This document shows, piece by piece, positions 11,209-22,569 of a DNA stretch of 64,000 bases. The number at the start of each line of letters is the position of its first letter. The stretch's first letter is position 1. Made by a program: the position numbers and the translations under genes. The notes below the pieces were generated by a model. The model was not told the DNA's origin and did not search any database. It was given only the letters and a program-made list of their open reading frames with translations. Source of the stretch: Brachypterus glaber (taxonomy: Eukaryota; Arthropoda; Insecta; Coleoptera; Kateretidae); assembly GCA_958510825.1 (NCBI GenBank), contig OY294051.1, forward strand, positions 35,216,393-35,280,392. Reading direction: 5' to 3'.

Positions 11209-11877
11209 AGTATATTCTATAACTAGTATGGAATAGACAATATTCCGCGCGAGCGGAAAGTTTGTCATACGAGCCGATAGGCGAGTATGACGGTCCCGCG
11301 AGCGTGGAATGACTATTCCATACGTGTTGTAGACTATACTTTTTCTTCGACTGCAAATATGAAACACTGTATGGCTTTAAACTGCGGACCAGGTTAAAAA
11401 CAATCTTTTTTGTGACTTGACATTGTAAATCCAACAAAACACATATCTTTAAATAAAGCAATTAATGTTATTTAATAATTTTATCCAATCAGTACTTAAA
11501 AAAGATTTTTATTTAATTTTAGCACATATTTACAAATTATAATGCAAAAATTGAAGGTTATGTCAGATTGTTGTGACAGATATCAGGTTTAAATATTTAA
11601 CAATAGAGCAGTTTTAATTTTTTCAACTAAATTGATAAAAAACTGGTTAAATATTAAGAAAAACTAATAAACTTTATGTAATTTTAACGCAAAACTTTAA
11701 ATTGCATTAAATTATTCAATATTTCATGGCAAAATATATTTTTTTTTGCTAATTTTGCTACAGTATTCTTTGCTTTTATAAACAAGAGATGGCACTGCAT
11801 GTGCTCATTCTAACACTTAATACGGAAAATCCATACCGTATCTAGAGCTAGAATGAATTCATTCTGTCGTAGAAAAA
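11209..11877 (+). mobile_element. Hairpin family A, copy 1
   Basis: It begins AGTATATTCTATAACTAG, then a stepped hairpin to about 11330. ATGGAATAG pairs with CTATTCCAT, ATTCC with GGAAT, and GTCATACGAGCC with GGCGAGTATGAC around a GATA loop, so CGAG faces CGAG. About 500 bases of AT-rich body follow, then a simple hairpin (CATTCTA, GATACGG / CCGTATC, TAGAATG) and the tail GTCGTAGAAAAA. Open frames inside it are artefacts. Other copies at 34132-35232 and 60813-61527. Confidence 0.75.
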
Positions 11878-11879
11878 GA

Positions 11880-13575
11880 CAATATTGCCAGTCATCCGTA
11901 AAGGAATTCTGATAATACTTAAAAATATAGATTCTTGAATTATGCCTGTAGAATCATTCCCTTTATTTCCCGCTAAAAGACTGCAAACACCATGTATAAA
12001 ACATTTTAATTTATAGGTAATTTCTGAAAATTTTGAAAAATTTAAAACTATCGTACGATACACTTCCAGCATCAGCTGCGGAAAGTATAGAATACGGAAC
12101 ATTTCCGTGTAATTATTTTAAAGCAAAAATCTATATAGTTTAAGCCCTTAAGCTATTTGTAGACAATATTAAAGAAAAACACTACAACGATAGTATCTTT
12201 GCAAAACAAAACAAACTTCTCAGTTCGAAAGCGCAAAAATCTTGGTACAAAAGAACACCGCTTAGAAGAAAGGGATCGTATTTATATAAGTTGCATAAAA
12301 AGTGTCCCGGAATACGCACTTTATTTAGTGTTTCACTATATAGTAAGATATTCTCATATATTTTTTAAGTAATATTAATATTATCCCAGAAGCTAAACAG
12401 GCCTATCTTTAGAACCACCTACAATGAATTCATCCTAGCTGTCTGGACGTCCGTGTTTTCCACAAATGGAATTACTTTCTGAACAAATTGTGATTGAGAT
12501 ATGATAATCTTGTATAGTAAATTAAGTTTAAATGAGTACTATAGCTTTACAACCTTTACTCGTTCTTTTTTATAATAATAATATTACTTATATCGGGCTC
12601 GAAGGACCAATATTAGGTAATAATCACTTTTTATGCTTCCTATATTAAAAGTTATAATTATATTTAGTTGCATTATAGTTATACTATACCCTCAATTTGC
12701 TTAAATTAATTAGATACTAAAAAGTCTTAAATAAAAGAAATTTTTTGCCTTTTTTAGTGCTACTTTTCGTTCAACTTCTTACCAACTCTGATTTTTTCAG
12801 CGTTGTAGGTTCTATTGGTTCTATTCTACAGTGAAATTTTCATGCCTGAGTTATAAAGTGAGAAACATTGTAAAAATTATGTCTTAAAAAGGACCAAGCC
12901 TGACTTAAGAAGCAATTTAACACAAAAGTTTAAGAAACCTTTTTTTGTTTTTTTGACATAAAATATATTAACTTAATAATATTTTTATTATCCCGTATGT
13001 TTTTGCACAAATTTGCACTTTGCACAAAAATGAACAGAACGATTTTTTAAATATTTGTTTTTAGTTTAAATTGATAGACACATCATAGGCAAAAACTTTA
13101 TGGAAAAATAATCAAAGATCGCAAGAAGTTGAATTAAAAGTTTGTTCCGGCACACCGTGGTTTATTAGACGGCGAATTTACGAAAAAGCGGCGCTATTAT
13201 TTTAAATTTGTTTAAATATAGATACAAAGATGAAAAAGAAAAGCTACGCCGGAAATTGCGAACAAAAGTCCGGAAATGGCAGCTGAAATAACTGAATTAA
13301 TTAGAAGAAACTCTTTTAGCCGGTAGGCTCAAGAGGGTGTACGGTTTTTTTGCTGGGCACTAAGCGCCATGCAATTGTCCCGTTTAATTTTTAGTCCAGG
13401 AAAATAAAATATATATGACATTTTCATGCAAAACTAAGTACTACAATGTTGTTATTTTTCCTAGGTAAATCTAAAATTTTTATTATAATTTTCAATTTTT
13501 TAAAATTCACCAAATCATAGACAGTTTTATTTTTTTAAGAAACGTCAAAATAATAATCTATAAATTAAACTTATA
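11880..13575. other. AT-rich tract without recognisable gene
   Basis: A slightly GC-richer stretch near 13140-13380 was checked in all frames and gives no recognisable protein. Nothing else was identified. Confidence 0.35.
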
Positions 13576-13579
13576 TTAT

Positions 13580-14049
13580 AGTATATTAAAGTACTAGTTT
13601 CATAACATACGTGCGCTAAAAACGTGTTATGAAACGAGTGCTTTATACAATTTTTTTTATTTTGCTCTAAAATTAAAAAAAAAACTTACATTTAAATGGA
13701 TGACTGATTTAGGGATTTTTGTTTTGGATTGGCATTACAGTTTACACCATGTTTAAAATTCTAAGAAAAAATGATATTTTGATATATTTTATAGTCATCT
13801 CTTTTCTTTTTTACTGCAATTAACCAAGCCACAATTTTAACATGGTAAAAATAACTTAAACACAAAATTTTGTAGAAAATTCAACTTTAAAGCGACATTG
13901 ACATTTGCACGGAAAACTTCAAGCGATAGGCCAGGTCTTTTGCCAACCCAAAAGAACAAAAAGTACAGACCTCTTATGGGTCTATAAGAACACGCAAAAT
14001 GCGTGTGATTATGAGCTTATAAGAGTCGCAAAATAGAAAATAGTATAAT
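13580..14049 (+). mobile_element. Hairpin family C, copy 2
   Basis: Same AGTATATTAAAGTACTAG start and body as copy 1 (1214-1734) in opposite orientation, with the same 3' hairpin (AAGAACACGC arms) and AATAGAAAA tail. The inner half of the 5' stepped hairpin, including the CGAG/CGAG apical stem, has been lost, leaving only the outer TTTCATAACA and CTAAAAACG arms. Confidence 0.7.
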
Positions 14050-14556
14050 AGAAGTTTCTAAAGACGGATGTAATAGGTATGACGTTATAGTTTTTTAAAA
14101 TGAAAATCAGGACAAAATAATCTAAAAAATCAAATATATGTGATCTGATTAAATAGGTTAACCGCAGTCTAAAAAAAGACCTTCATAACTTATTAATATT
14201 CCTGGATATATTTTTATTTTAAAATTAAGATATGACCTTTTAGCATCGATCTCTATACAAATGTAAATAAAATTTGAAAATTCAACTAACTTAATGACCC
14301 CTTGAATGTAAAATTAGCGCTTACTTTTACTTGACTATTTCAAGACTGGTGGTATAAAAACGAAATTTAGTCCAAAGAAGATTTGCTTTAATTCTCTATT
14401 ATTTTTCTTTTGATTATTATTTAAGTTTTAAGGGAAATAACGAAATACAATTTAAATATATTATGACTAATCTTTGTTCATTTTACGAATCAAAAAGCAA
14501 AGCGGGTTTTAATTTTACTTATTTAAAGATAACGTAAATAAAGATAAACCAGTTGA

Positions 14557-15257
14557 ACTGTTGCAAGAACCTTGTCGAAACATCGGCACTAGACACTAAT
14601 TTGAAACGTTATTAAAGGAAAAGTTGTGTGATCACGTGAATAGGCCACCATTAATACACCTGCACAATTTATTAAAGTTTGAAAGTCTGTATCTCCATAA
14701 CGTTATATTCTAGCAAAAAACTGTATATAGCATTTTTTATAGGCCTTAAAATTAATAATAAAATTAATATAGCATTTTTTATAGGCCTTAAAATATAATT
14801 TTTCGAAATCGGGTTATAAATAAGGGAGATATGCTAAAAAACGTTTTCCTGCTTTAAACGCCAATATCTCGAAAACAATGCATTTTAGAAAAAAATAGTA
14901 ACATATTTTGACCAATTTAAGATTATCTTTAATATAAGTGCTAAATTAATAAAGTGCAATAATAATTGCCTTAATTATAACCAACAAAACGCTAAAAATA
15001 GGAGTTTTACCCCATTCTTACCCCCTTACCCCCAATTGTTTACTCCCAAAATCTAATTAGTTCTTTGATATACGATAAGAAACAATATGCAAAAAACCGC
15101 TTGTCGATATCTTATTTGGAAATGGAGTTATCGAGTTTACAGACAGATGGACGAAAATTTTTTTTCACTGATTTCGACCCAAAAAGGTCTAAAACGTCAT
15201 GAAATGTGAAAAAAACATGCTCAAAGATTTTGACTTTTCTAAGTACCGATGTAATTA
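14557..15257 (+). mobile_element. Family F, copy 2
   Basis: Same order of phrases as copies 1 and 3, starting GTCGAAACATCGGCACTAG and ending near GTACCGATGTAATTA. The GACA microsatellite has nearly gone (ACAGACAGATGGACG). A roughly 40-bp tandem duplication of TAGCATTTTTTATAGGCC is present at about 14728-14795. Confidence 0.6.
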
Positions 15258-15736
15258 ATATAAATAAACAAATCCAACATTTTTCCACAATTTTTGGTAC
15301 ATTTTTCCGTTTTCCACAGTAAAAATCTTTAAGATTTTTTTTCCAGATCGTTTCTTGTCATTAAATTGTATAAAATTTTCAAGAAAACCAACTATTTAAA
15401 TCTTAAAGAGCTTCTTTCAGAGAAGTTCTCTAAAATAATAGGCAGAGAACATTAAATGTTTTACTAGTAGAAAATTCTCACAATGAATATGCTTTTCCTT
15501 ACTTAAAATTCAACAGCCGAATTGGCCGTTCAAAAAATATTCCGGTCAAATTGAGGCTTATGCTTAATTAAAAACCTTTCCCTTAGATTAATGTTCTTTT
15601 GCTCTAAATAAACGACATACATAACCCCACATTTAATTAAGGCAGGATCCCTTAGTTTTAAACAGAAGGTTTTTTGAATTACCTACATAGGATCATTTTT
15701 ACAACAGAATACCTAGGTGCAAAAAATATGTAGGTC

Positions 15737-15945
15737 ATTAAATAAAAAATACTGCTGCCAACAAAATGATGCTTTCCCCTATAGCCCTAGGTTCATTAAA
15801 ATCAAACACAAAAAAAATTAAAAAAAAATTGTATTTTCAAAAAAAGTTTATTTTTACGTAAAACGAAAAATAAATTGAAAAAGTTGTGTTTTAAAAAAAA
15901 AATTTTTTTACCCCATTTTACCCCCTTACCCCAACCCGCTTTTTT
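15737..15945 (+). repeat. Family K, copy 2 (3' truncated)
   Basis: Starts ACTGCTGCCAACAAAATGAT and continues CCCCTATAGCCCTAGGTTCA, then stops after the A-rich block and the CCCCATTTTACCCCCTTACC stretch, before the TTTGAAGTC part. Confidence 0.55.
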
Positions 15946-15949
15946 GTTG

Positions 15950-17000
15950 TTCTGTTTATCTACGTATCTGTTTATAGCATTTTGTAAATAGATGTAGGTA
16001 TATAAAAAGTACCTGCACTTAAAATATAGTACTCATGGTGTAAACTAAGCCATTGATTCTATATTTCAGAAACCTGTTGGTGCTATTAACTATAAACATG
16101 GACTACCTTATTATGGAAGTGTGTAAAAAAAAACTACTAAACAAATCTTGTTCCAGAGTTTGAGTCCTAAATAAATACTGTTCGTTATTTGATTGTGTTT
16201 GTCCAGAAGCTTAGAACATCACCACTTTTTGTGTTTTATTGATAAATTGACGTTCGTTTAGGCAAACTTTACTAGTTGTATTAACGTGGTTCCTTGTTCT
16301 CTGTATTATTTTTACTTTTGACAAATTAGAATGAGAAAAGAAGAAAAAAAAAAGCAAATATAGTTCTCCGCATTGTACCGTAATTAATACGTTCACTGCC
16401 AACGGCTAGTTTTGACAGCGGAGCAATGGGTATGGGCAAGGGAAAAATAGAAAGAATTGATTAATGTTGTTAGGGGCGCCAGTTACTTTAGCTTTTACTC
16501 CTTTAGGTAAGTAACAACCTAGTGTAAATACTTAAGCTTTTCAGTTTGAGAAAATATAACCCTTAAATAAAATAAGATAATTCATTTGAGAAATTTATTA
16601 TAAATAAACTTAATGAAAGCACATCAAGTAATGTATTAATATATATAAAAAATATGTGTAATTATATTAAGATATAATTAAAGAAATCTTAATAAAAATT
16701 ACTAAATTCAGAAATCATTCGACTTAAATGTATAAAGAAAACATGAAGTTCAGCAAGCACCAAGAAATGTATGTAAACAACAATCATTTCTTGCAGTGTA
16801 TAAAAGTCATGCTTAAATTAGAAATCATTTAATCAAAAGTATGATATTTAATAATTAATAAATGAGATTAAATGTTTTAAAAAAAAATAAGTACCTAAAA
16901 ATGAACAAAAGCCAGAAGGGCATATAGTATTAATCAATACTATATCAGATCTGATAAAGTTTACAGTTATAAGAATATTGAAATAAAAGAATTTAAAAAT
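15950..17000. other. AT-rich tract without recognisable gene
   Basis: No repeat partner or coding remnant recognised within the window. Confidence 0.35.
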
Positions 17001-17019
17001 ATGAAATATTGCTTTCAAA

Positions 17020-17130
17020 AGTTTTCAGAATGAGTACTTAGCTGGTTTCTGCAAAATCCATGAGGTATGAATTCCATCGTCTCCATCTGTGCAAGTCTCC
17101 CCTATGCTGATGAATTCATTTCTCAAATGA
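17020..17130 (-). other. Possible short terminal exon
   Basis: On the minus strand a strong pyrimidine tract ending TTTCTTTCATTTGAG is followed by an open frame of about 31 residues that contains IGETCTDGDDGIHTSW and ends at a stop near 17030. Acceptor plus frame is suggestive only, and no family is recognised. It shares its strand with the ORF at 17501-17794 and the TATA-like box near 18375. Confidence 0.15.
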
Positions 17131-17500
17131 AAGAAAAAAAAATATAGGCTGTCCCATCTACTTTGGAAAAATTATCTTCCAGGATAAAATGTACGATTGA
17201 AAATGTTATCCGGGATTAAATATGCTTTTGAAAATTATGTCCAATATAAAATTGTCTGCTAGACGGTCATATAGAATTTATCTATGCCGAAAAATACAGA
17301 ACCATGTTCCAACAGAACATCACTCCATGCGGAGAACTTGTATATCAAATATACCAAAATAAACTTCAACTTAAATTAATGTAATTCCATATTAATGGTA
17401 TAGAAATGGTGAGTAATTATTGGTCTAGTGATTGTGCTTAATTAATGGTAATAATAATGGTGCTTTATGGTGCTTAATTAATGTAGTAATAATGGTGGTC

Positions 17501-17794
17501 TCATTCTAAGTCTTCGATGTCCATCGAAACGTTATAAATGCGTAATTGTAAAAAAATAACAGTTATAATATCTTCCGCATTGTTTAAATATTCATTTTCA
17601 CTAACTTTAAATAAAAATACATGAAGGATTACTTCGATGATTACAGAAAATAAACACTCGTCAAAATGAGACCACCATTGTACAGAGTTCATCAAGAAAG
17701 AGCGAAAATCGACCTTATCAACCGGTATGAACCCTTCAGGTGAATAAAATCCTATTTCTGAACTATTAGCGACATCTATGCAAGTCATTATCAA
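17501..17794 (-). CDS. Unidentified 97-residue ORF, possible exon
   Basis: The frame opens right after an in-frame TAG (part of CTGTAG, usable as a splice acceptor) and ends with TGA after IEDLE. The composition is mixed and protein-like, with a hydrophobic stretch (SVIIEVILHVFLF) at about residues 50-62. It is the only long frame in a quiet tract with no visible repeat, and a TATATAAA box lies about 580 bases upstream on the same strand. I do not recognise the family, and chance is a real possibility. Confidence 0.2.
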   Translation of the reverse strand: MIMTCIDVANSSEIGFYSPEGFIPVDKVDFRSFLMNSVQWWSHFDECLFSVIIEVILHVFLFKVSENEYLNNAEDIITVIFLQLRIYNVSMDIEDLE

Positions 17795-18366
17795 CTACAG
17801 TTTTACCGTATAGGATTCCTAATAAAGGTAACTGAAACTACATCAAAGATAATAACTAATTAAAAGAATGTTTCCTAATAAATCCGTATTAGTGATGATA
17901 GATATCTAACCTCAAAATATTACTCTAAGAAACAAATATAAACAATACTTATTGTTTATCAGCAAAACTAATAAAAATACGAACAGAATACTAAGTGTCC
18001 TGTGAACTAAGTATAAACAAAATACTGAATCTAAGTGAGCAGTTCCAGCAAACTATTTTCAACAAATTCTGGATTATCCCGAAGGGATAATCATATGAAA
18101 TTTTCCAGGAGAAACAAGCTACAGATGAAAGCCAGTGAAATCCAACCCTCAATAGACTCTGAAACATATAAAAACCAGGTAAGTCCATAGACAAATGCAC
18201 TATAGAGAAATAAGTCATATGATTCTTTATTATTAAAAATCATATTCTAATTATGTTTTCTTTATGTTATTTTCAGGTAGAACTATGGAATAGAGACTCA
18301 TATGGTTAGAATTCAGTTCCTGTTACAAAATAGTCCCAGATACAAAACAGCTCTGTACGTACGTAA

Positions 18367-18383
18367 CCATTTATATACAAAAC
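18367..18383 (-). promoter_or_regulatory. TATA-like box
   Basis: On the minus strand TTGTATATAAATGG, about 30 bases upstream of a possible start region (TACAGAGCTG). The upstream 18440-18620 block is markedly GC-richer than its surroundings. Promoter function is inferred only. Confidence 0.25.
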
Positions 18384-18775
18384 AAACATAAATTATAACG
18401 TAAGTAAACGAATAGTTTAATTAACCCTTGCTATATTACAAAGTGACGATTTATGTCGTTACAGCATGACACAGTCTCCAACGAAAGGGGGAGGAATCAT
18501 GCGAGCTCTCTTCTTTCCGTCAAAAGCGTTATAAGGCGTGCGTGCCTGTAAAGGGCCTCCCACTTGCACACACATTCCTAACATATTTCCCGTAGCCACA
18601 GATCCGTGCGTCAAAGTATAGCTAAGTTTTCAGGAAAAAGTTAACGTAACCCAAAACACGACTCATTTTTATTAAAGTATTGAAAAAAAAATAATAAAAA
18701 TAGTGTCCCTGCTAATGCAAGTTCAAAACCTCCTTTATTTATATTTTTTTTTAATTTTTACAAATGTACTGAAAA

Positions 18776-19112
18776 AAAAATACTGCTGCCAACAAAAAAA
18801 TACATTCCCCTATAGGTCTAGATTGATTAAAATCAAAAACAAAAAAAAAATAAAAAAATAAAACAAAAAATTTAAAAAATTCAATTTTTTTTTTCAAAAA
18901 AAAAATATATTTTTGAAAAAATTTGTATTTACCCCCTTACCCCAACCCGATTTTTACCAAAAACAACCCCAGGCTAGAACTTTCGATAATCAACCTGTGG
19001 TCCAAATTTGAAGTCTTTAGCCCAAAGCGTTCTTGAGTTATCGTGGTCACAAATTTCCCGGACACACAGACCGACAGACCGACCGATAGACAGAATTTTT
19101 TTTTGACGGAAA
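18776..19112 (+). repeat. Family K, copy 3
   Basis: Same order as copy 1: ATACTGCTGCCAACAAAA, CCCCTATAGGTCTAGATT, A-rich block, CCAAATTTGAAGTCTTTAGC, GAGTTATCGTGGTCACAAAT, CCCGGACACACAGACCGACA. The tail carries a short GACC/GACA microsatellite. Confidence 0.65.
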
Positions 19113-19794
19113 TCATATTTTTTTTGACTTTTGAAATTCTCTATAAGTTTTATGTATTATGCATTTTCTTAAGTATTTTGAAACGGTTACAGTGGGCGCT
19201 GAAAGTCGAGTTGCATCCTCTGTAAACGTACCAAAGTACCTATGAAAATTTATAACATATGAAACTTATAGAGAATTTCAATAGCTACAAGTTTGCTCAT
19301 AACGACTTTTATCGTCCGATGAATAAGTTGGCTGAAAAATGGAAGAAACCAATTTTACCTCCAACATCGCTATTTTTAAATTAACTCGATTTTTATTAAT
19401 ATATTAAAAAATGAACCAAACAAAAATTATTGGAAATTTGCTCCTTAACAAAGTTAGTGGTATGCTTTTTTATCATAATATGCATATTAAGCAACTCACC
19501 TGTAAAAGTCAAGATAACGGACTTTTAAAATATCAGCCCGTGTACATTTATTCCAATTTACATTTATTATTTGACTGGACTATAGCTAAATGCGAATAAT
19601 CAATTTATTTAACTAAGCCAATTTTAATTAAATCAAATTTGCAGTGGTTTAGACCCGATAGTTTGGTGGTTTAACAAAATTTCCTTATCGGCGTACTAAC
19701 CTAACCTCAATTTCTCTGTGCATAAAGTTACGAAAACTAATTTTCAGACAAAAGTTTCTTCAGAAACACAATTTCCAAAATAATTGTTAAGCAA

Positions 19795-19885
19795 GCCGTG
19801 AAGATATGTAATGCGTCGCATTCTATGTCATACGCTTCACAGCGGATAGGATATTGCGTGTTTACTCGAAAACTTTAAAGTGATA
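19795..19885. repeat. Terminal hairpin domain of family Q
   Basis: AAGCCGTGAAGATATGTAAT, then GCATTCTATGTCATAC, CTTCACAG and GGATATTGCG, matching the right end of 51310-51724. GTGAAG and CTTCAC, and AATGC and GCATT, pair to form a hairpin. Confidence 0.55.
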
Positions 19886-19989
19886 ATCTCCCAAAAAAGG
19901 TTTTCTATGAAATGGGCCACTGTTTTACTTTCCCCAGGAAAGGCCTGGCTTTAGCAAAACATTTTTCAAATATTTTAATTTCCGCAAAA

Positions 19990-20130
19990 AATAAATTATC
20001 TATCTCTCCGGGAATATGTGTGACTACGATAACTCAAAAACGCTTTGAGATATAGACTTCAAATTTGAAACATTAATCTAAAGTTCTCGGCTGGTATTAG
20101 TTTTGGTAAAAATTGGGGTGGGGTAAGTAA
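19990..20130 (+). repeat. Family K/L fragment
   Basis: Contains CCGGGAATATGTGTGACTAC, GATAACTCAAAAACGC, TAGACTTCAAATTTGAAAC and TTTTGGTAAAAATTGGGG, matching parts of 2630-2890. Confidence 0.4.
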
Positions 20131-20289
20131 AAAACACTACTTTTAAAAAAAATGCAACTTTTCTTTTCACAAAAATTCCCGGTTAAAATTTTTTAGTATA
20201 ATTATTTCTGCAATTTGATACTGTCATTTTAAAATAATATTGTTATTTTGAAATTTGATTTTAAAATATGACGTCATCATGGTAAATTT

Positions 20290-20740
20290 ATGGGGTAAAG
20301 GAGGGTATCGTATTTTGGGCTAAATCGCCTGCAACGATGACTTTACATACTTATAGATATAGATATAGAAAGTAAATACTTAGCCAACCAGCCCTTTTTA
20401 CATCCTGAAACAAACCTTAATTAATTATTTTAATTACGAATTTTGACACGTCAATGGGAGCGTTCAATTATTACGTAACTCAAAATTTGGCCATTTTTGA
20501 CCCCCCCCCATGTAACGCGGCGTAACATTTTTTAAGATAAAATTTAGCATTGTTGTCAGGTTTACGATAATACAAAAATTCTTAACGTATAATTATTTTG
20601 ATCACAATTAACAAATAAACTTATTAAAAAGTTTTTCAAAATTTCTTTTCATCATTTTGCACTTTTTTTTAAATAAAAACATATTATTTTCATTTAGCCC
20701 ACTTCCCTTTCAAACGATATCCTTCTTTAAAGATTGAGTA
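20290..20740 (-). repeat. Dispersed repeat family M, copy 1
   Basis: It matches in inverse orientation the two blocks at 53590-53820 and 54440-54610. Shared phrases are GGGCTAAATCGCCTG, AACGATATCCTTCTTT and ATAATTATTTTGATCA. In copy 2 the blocks lie about 620 bases apart, while here they are separated only by the element end at 20456-20535. Confidence 0.6.
20456..20535. mobile_element. One-sided remnant related to the GGGAACGTTCAAG MITE
   Basis: GGGAGCGTTCAATTATTACG, TAACTCAAAATTTGG, a run of C and ATGTAACGCGGCGTAAC match one arm of the MITE at 50446-50591 with changes. It sits between the two blocks of family M. Confidence 0.5.
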
Positions 20741-21780
20741 TAAAACAGTAAAAAATAGATTTTAATTCAATTCCTTCTTGAGCAAATCAAATATACTCCT
20801 ATAGTTAACTAGTTATGCAGTTAAGAAGTTCCGAAGAGTGTAATTTTCCTCGATCAAAATTAAATAGCATCCGGGCGATTAATTAAAGATTTTTGTTCCA
20901 AAATTGTTCGAATTGTTTGGACAGAGCCCGTAAGGAATGCAGGAGCATTGTACGATGTACACACATAAAAATATTGCCTTCGTCCAACAAAAATTATTTA
21001 TTTGGACACATTTTGTTCTATTAAAAAAAATATACCTATTATTAAACTTTTTTCTTAAAAGAAAAAATATAAATTTTTAAATAAGGTATGTTGTTTTCTT
21101 AACTACATGTAGTTACATGTTATTTGAATTTACTTGCCAATAATTTGGTTTATTTTTACTAAAATATACAACGATAAATATAAAAGATGTTAGTTTGTCA
21201 AGGAAAAATTATTTAAACTCGTTTAAACTACTTTGTAATTAATTAAAGGGCGAGTCTCTTATTTTTAAATTATAACTGAAACTTATTTATTAAGACTTAA
21301 TACATAATTATTATATAGAAGATGTATATAAACAAAAATCATTTATTAAATCTAAAGAAATAAGTTTCAATTACCCTACAGAGTGATATTTAGTTTACGC
21401 GCTGTGACGTCAGAGTCGCATTCTTAGATTGACACGAGTATATAAGAAAATATGTTGTTGTTTATAAAGTTAGCATTCACTTGGGTCGAATGATATTCAT
21501 TTGGATTATGATATTATAATATTATAATTACTTGTATCTATTTTATCTGTGTATACGTTCATTGTACGAGGTGCATTGTACGTCCCGGCTCTTTAACTTT
21601 CTTGAACGTTTTTGACTGTCAAATCAATTTTAATGAGAATCCTTGTAAATATTTAAGGTTTCCTTTATATTTCGCTTTAACTACTTGTTCTATTCAAATA
21701 TTTTAACAGAAAATTGTCTTATTTTATATCTTTATGTAATTGTATTATATTAGTTTTTCAAAAGCACACGATAAAGTAAA
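20740..21780. other. AT-rich tract without recognisable gene
   Basis: No element ends or coding remnants recognised. Confidence 0.35.
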
Positions 21781-21829
21781 AGTTCGTGGTACCAAACCTG
21801 TTGTCGAACCTTAGTGTAAAATAAGAGTT

Positions 21830-22560
21830 TTACAAGTCTCGATGTATTGTTTCCATAGAGAAGGAAAGAGAACCATTAGTCCAGCCTGCGCAAGATTATT
21901 TTGTGACAGAACGGGGCAGCGAAATGACGTAACGCAATATATCTGACCTTGCGCAGTACGCATCTCTATCAGCTGTGAAATGCTGTCGGTCGTAAAACAA
22001 TTCACCCCAGTATTCATTTGTCTTATCTCCAAAAATCCCCCAGTAAAAATCTTAAAATGTCCAAAAATAGAGATATGGCAAACCAATACTGGGGTGACGA
22101 ATTATTAGTAGTTTGTTTATACTGTCAGTACTTCAGATCGTCGTTTGTTTCTGTTCATTTTTCAACTTCTACTGTGTTTTAATTGTTTTTTTTGCTGCAT
22201 TTGTTTATAACTTTAAACCTAACCTGTATTGTTGCCTTATGAAGAGCAAAGGGTCAATCCCTGGTGTACTCAAAGTAGGTGTACAAAATCCCGAAACTCA
22301 CACACCTCGAAAAATTCTTATAAAATAATTTTAAAAAACTATTTCGACGTTTCTTCGTAGATATTTATTGTTTTTTGTTGAATTTTTTACAATTTTTTTT
22401 TGACACACAAAACTAAGGTTAAAAATACTCGTCAAAAACAACAATAGTACTGCGCATGTGCAAGTTTATCTCAGATGCGCTAGGCACATTTATCACAGTA
22501 TCCCGCAACGGCTTTGGAGGTCTTTCCTTGTCTATGATTGTTTCACTATAAGGTTTGCCT
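21830..22560. promoter_or_regulatory. GC-richer tract, promoter-like
   Basis: It contains TGACGTAA, inverted TGCGCAAG/CTTGCGCA at about 21886 and 21952, and TGCGCATGTGC at about 22451, which resembles an NRF1-type site. Composition is well above the local background and no repeat partner was found. No downstream exon can be shown, so promoter activity is speculative. The MITE at 22003-22096 interrupts it. Confidence 0.2.
22003..22096. mobile_element. Small TIR MITE (CACCCCAGTATT ends)
   Basis: Twelve-base perfect terminal inverted repeats CACCCCAGTATT / AATACTGGGGTG enclose about 70 bases. AATT-like sequence lies on both sides. Class unknown. Confidence 0.55.
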
Positions 22561-22569
22561 ATCCAAGGA

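Noticed and set aside
11093..11461. 122-residue minus-strand frame
   Set aside because: It lies across family A and shifts with that repeat's hairpin. Similar frames at 34070-34279 and 60735-60971 are the same repeat read in the same way.
17097..17125. PYADEF on the plus strand resembling a reverse-transcriptase YxDD motif
   Set aside because: Only four residues match and no surrounding palm motifs are present.
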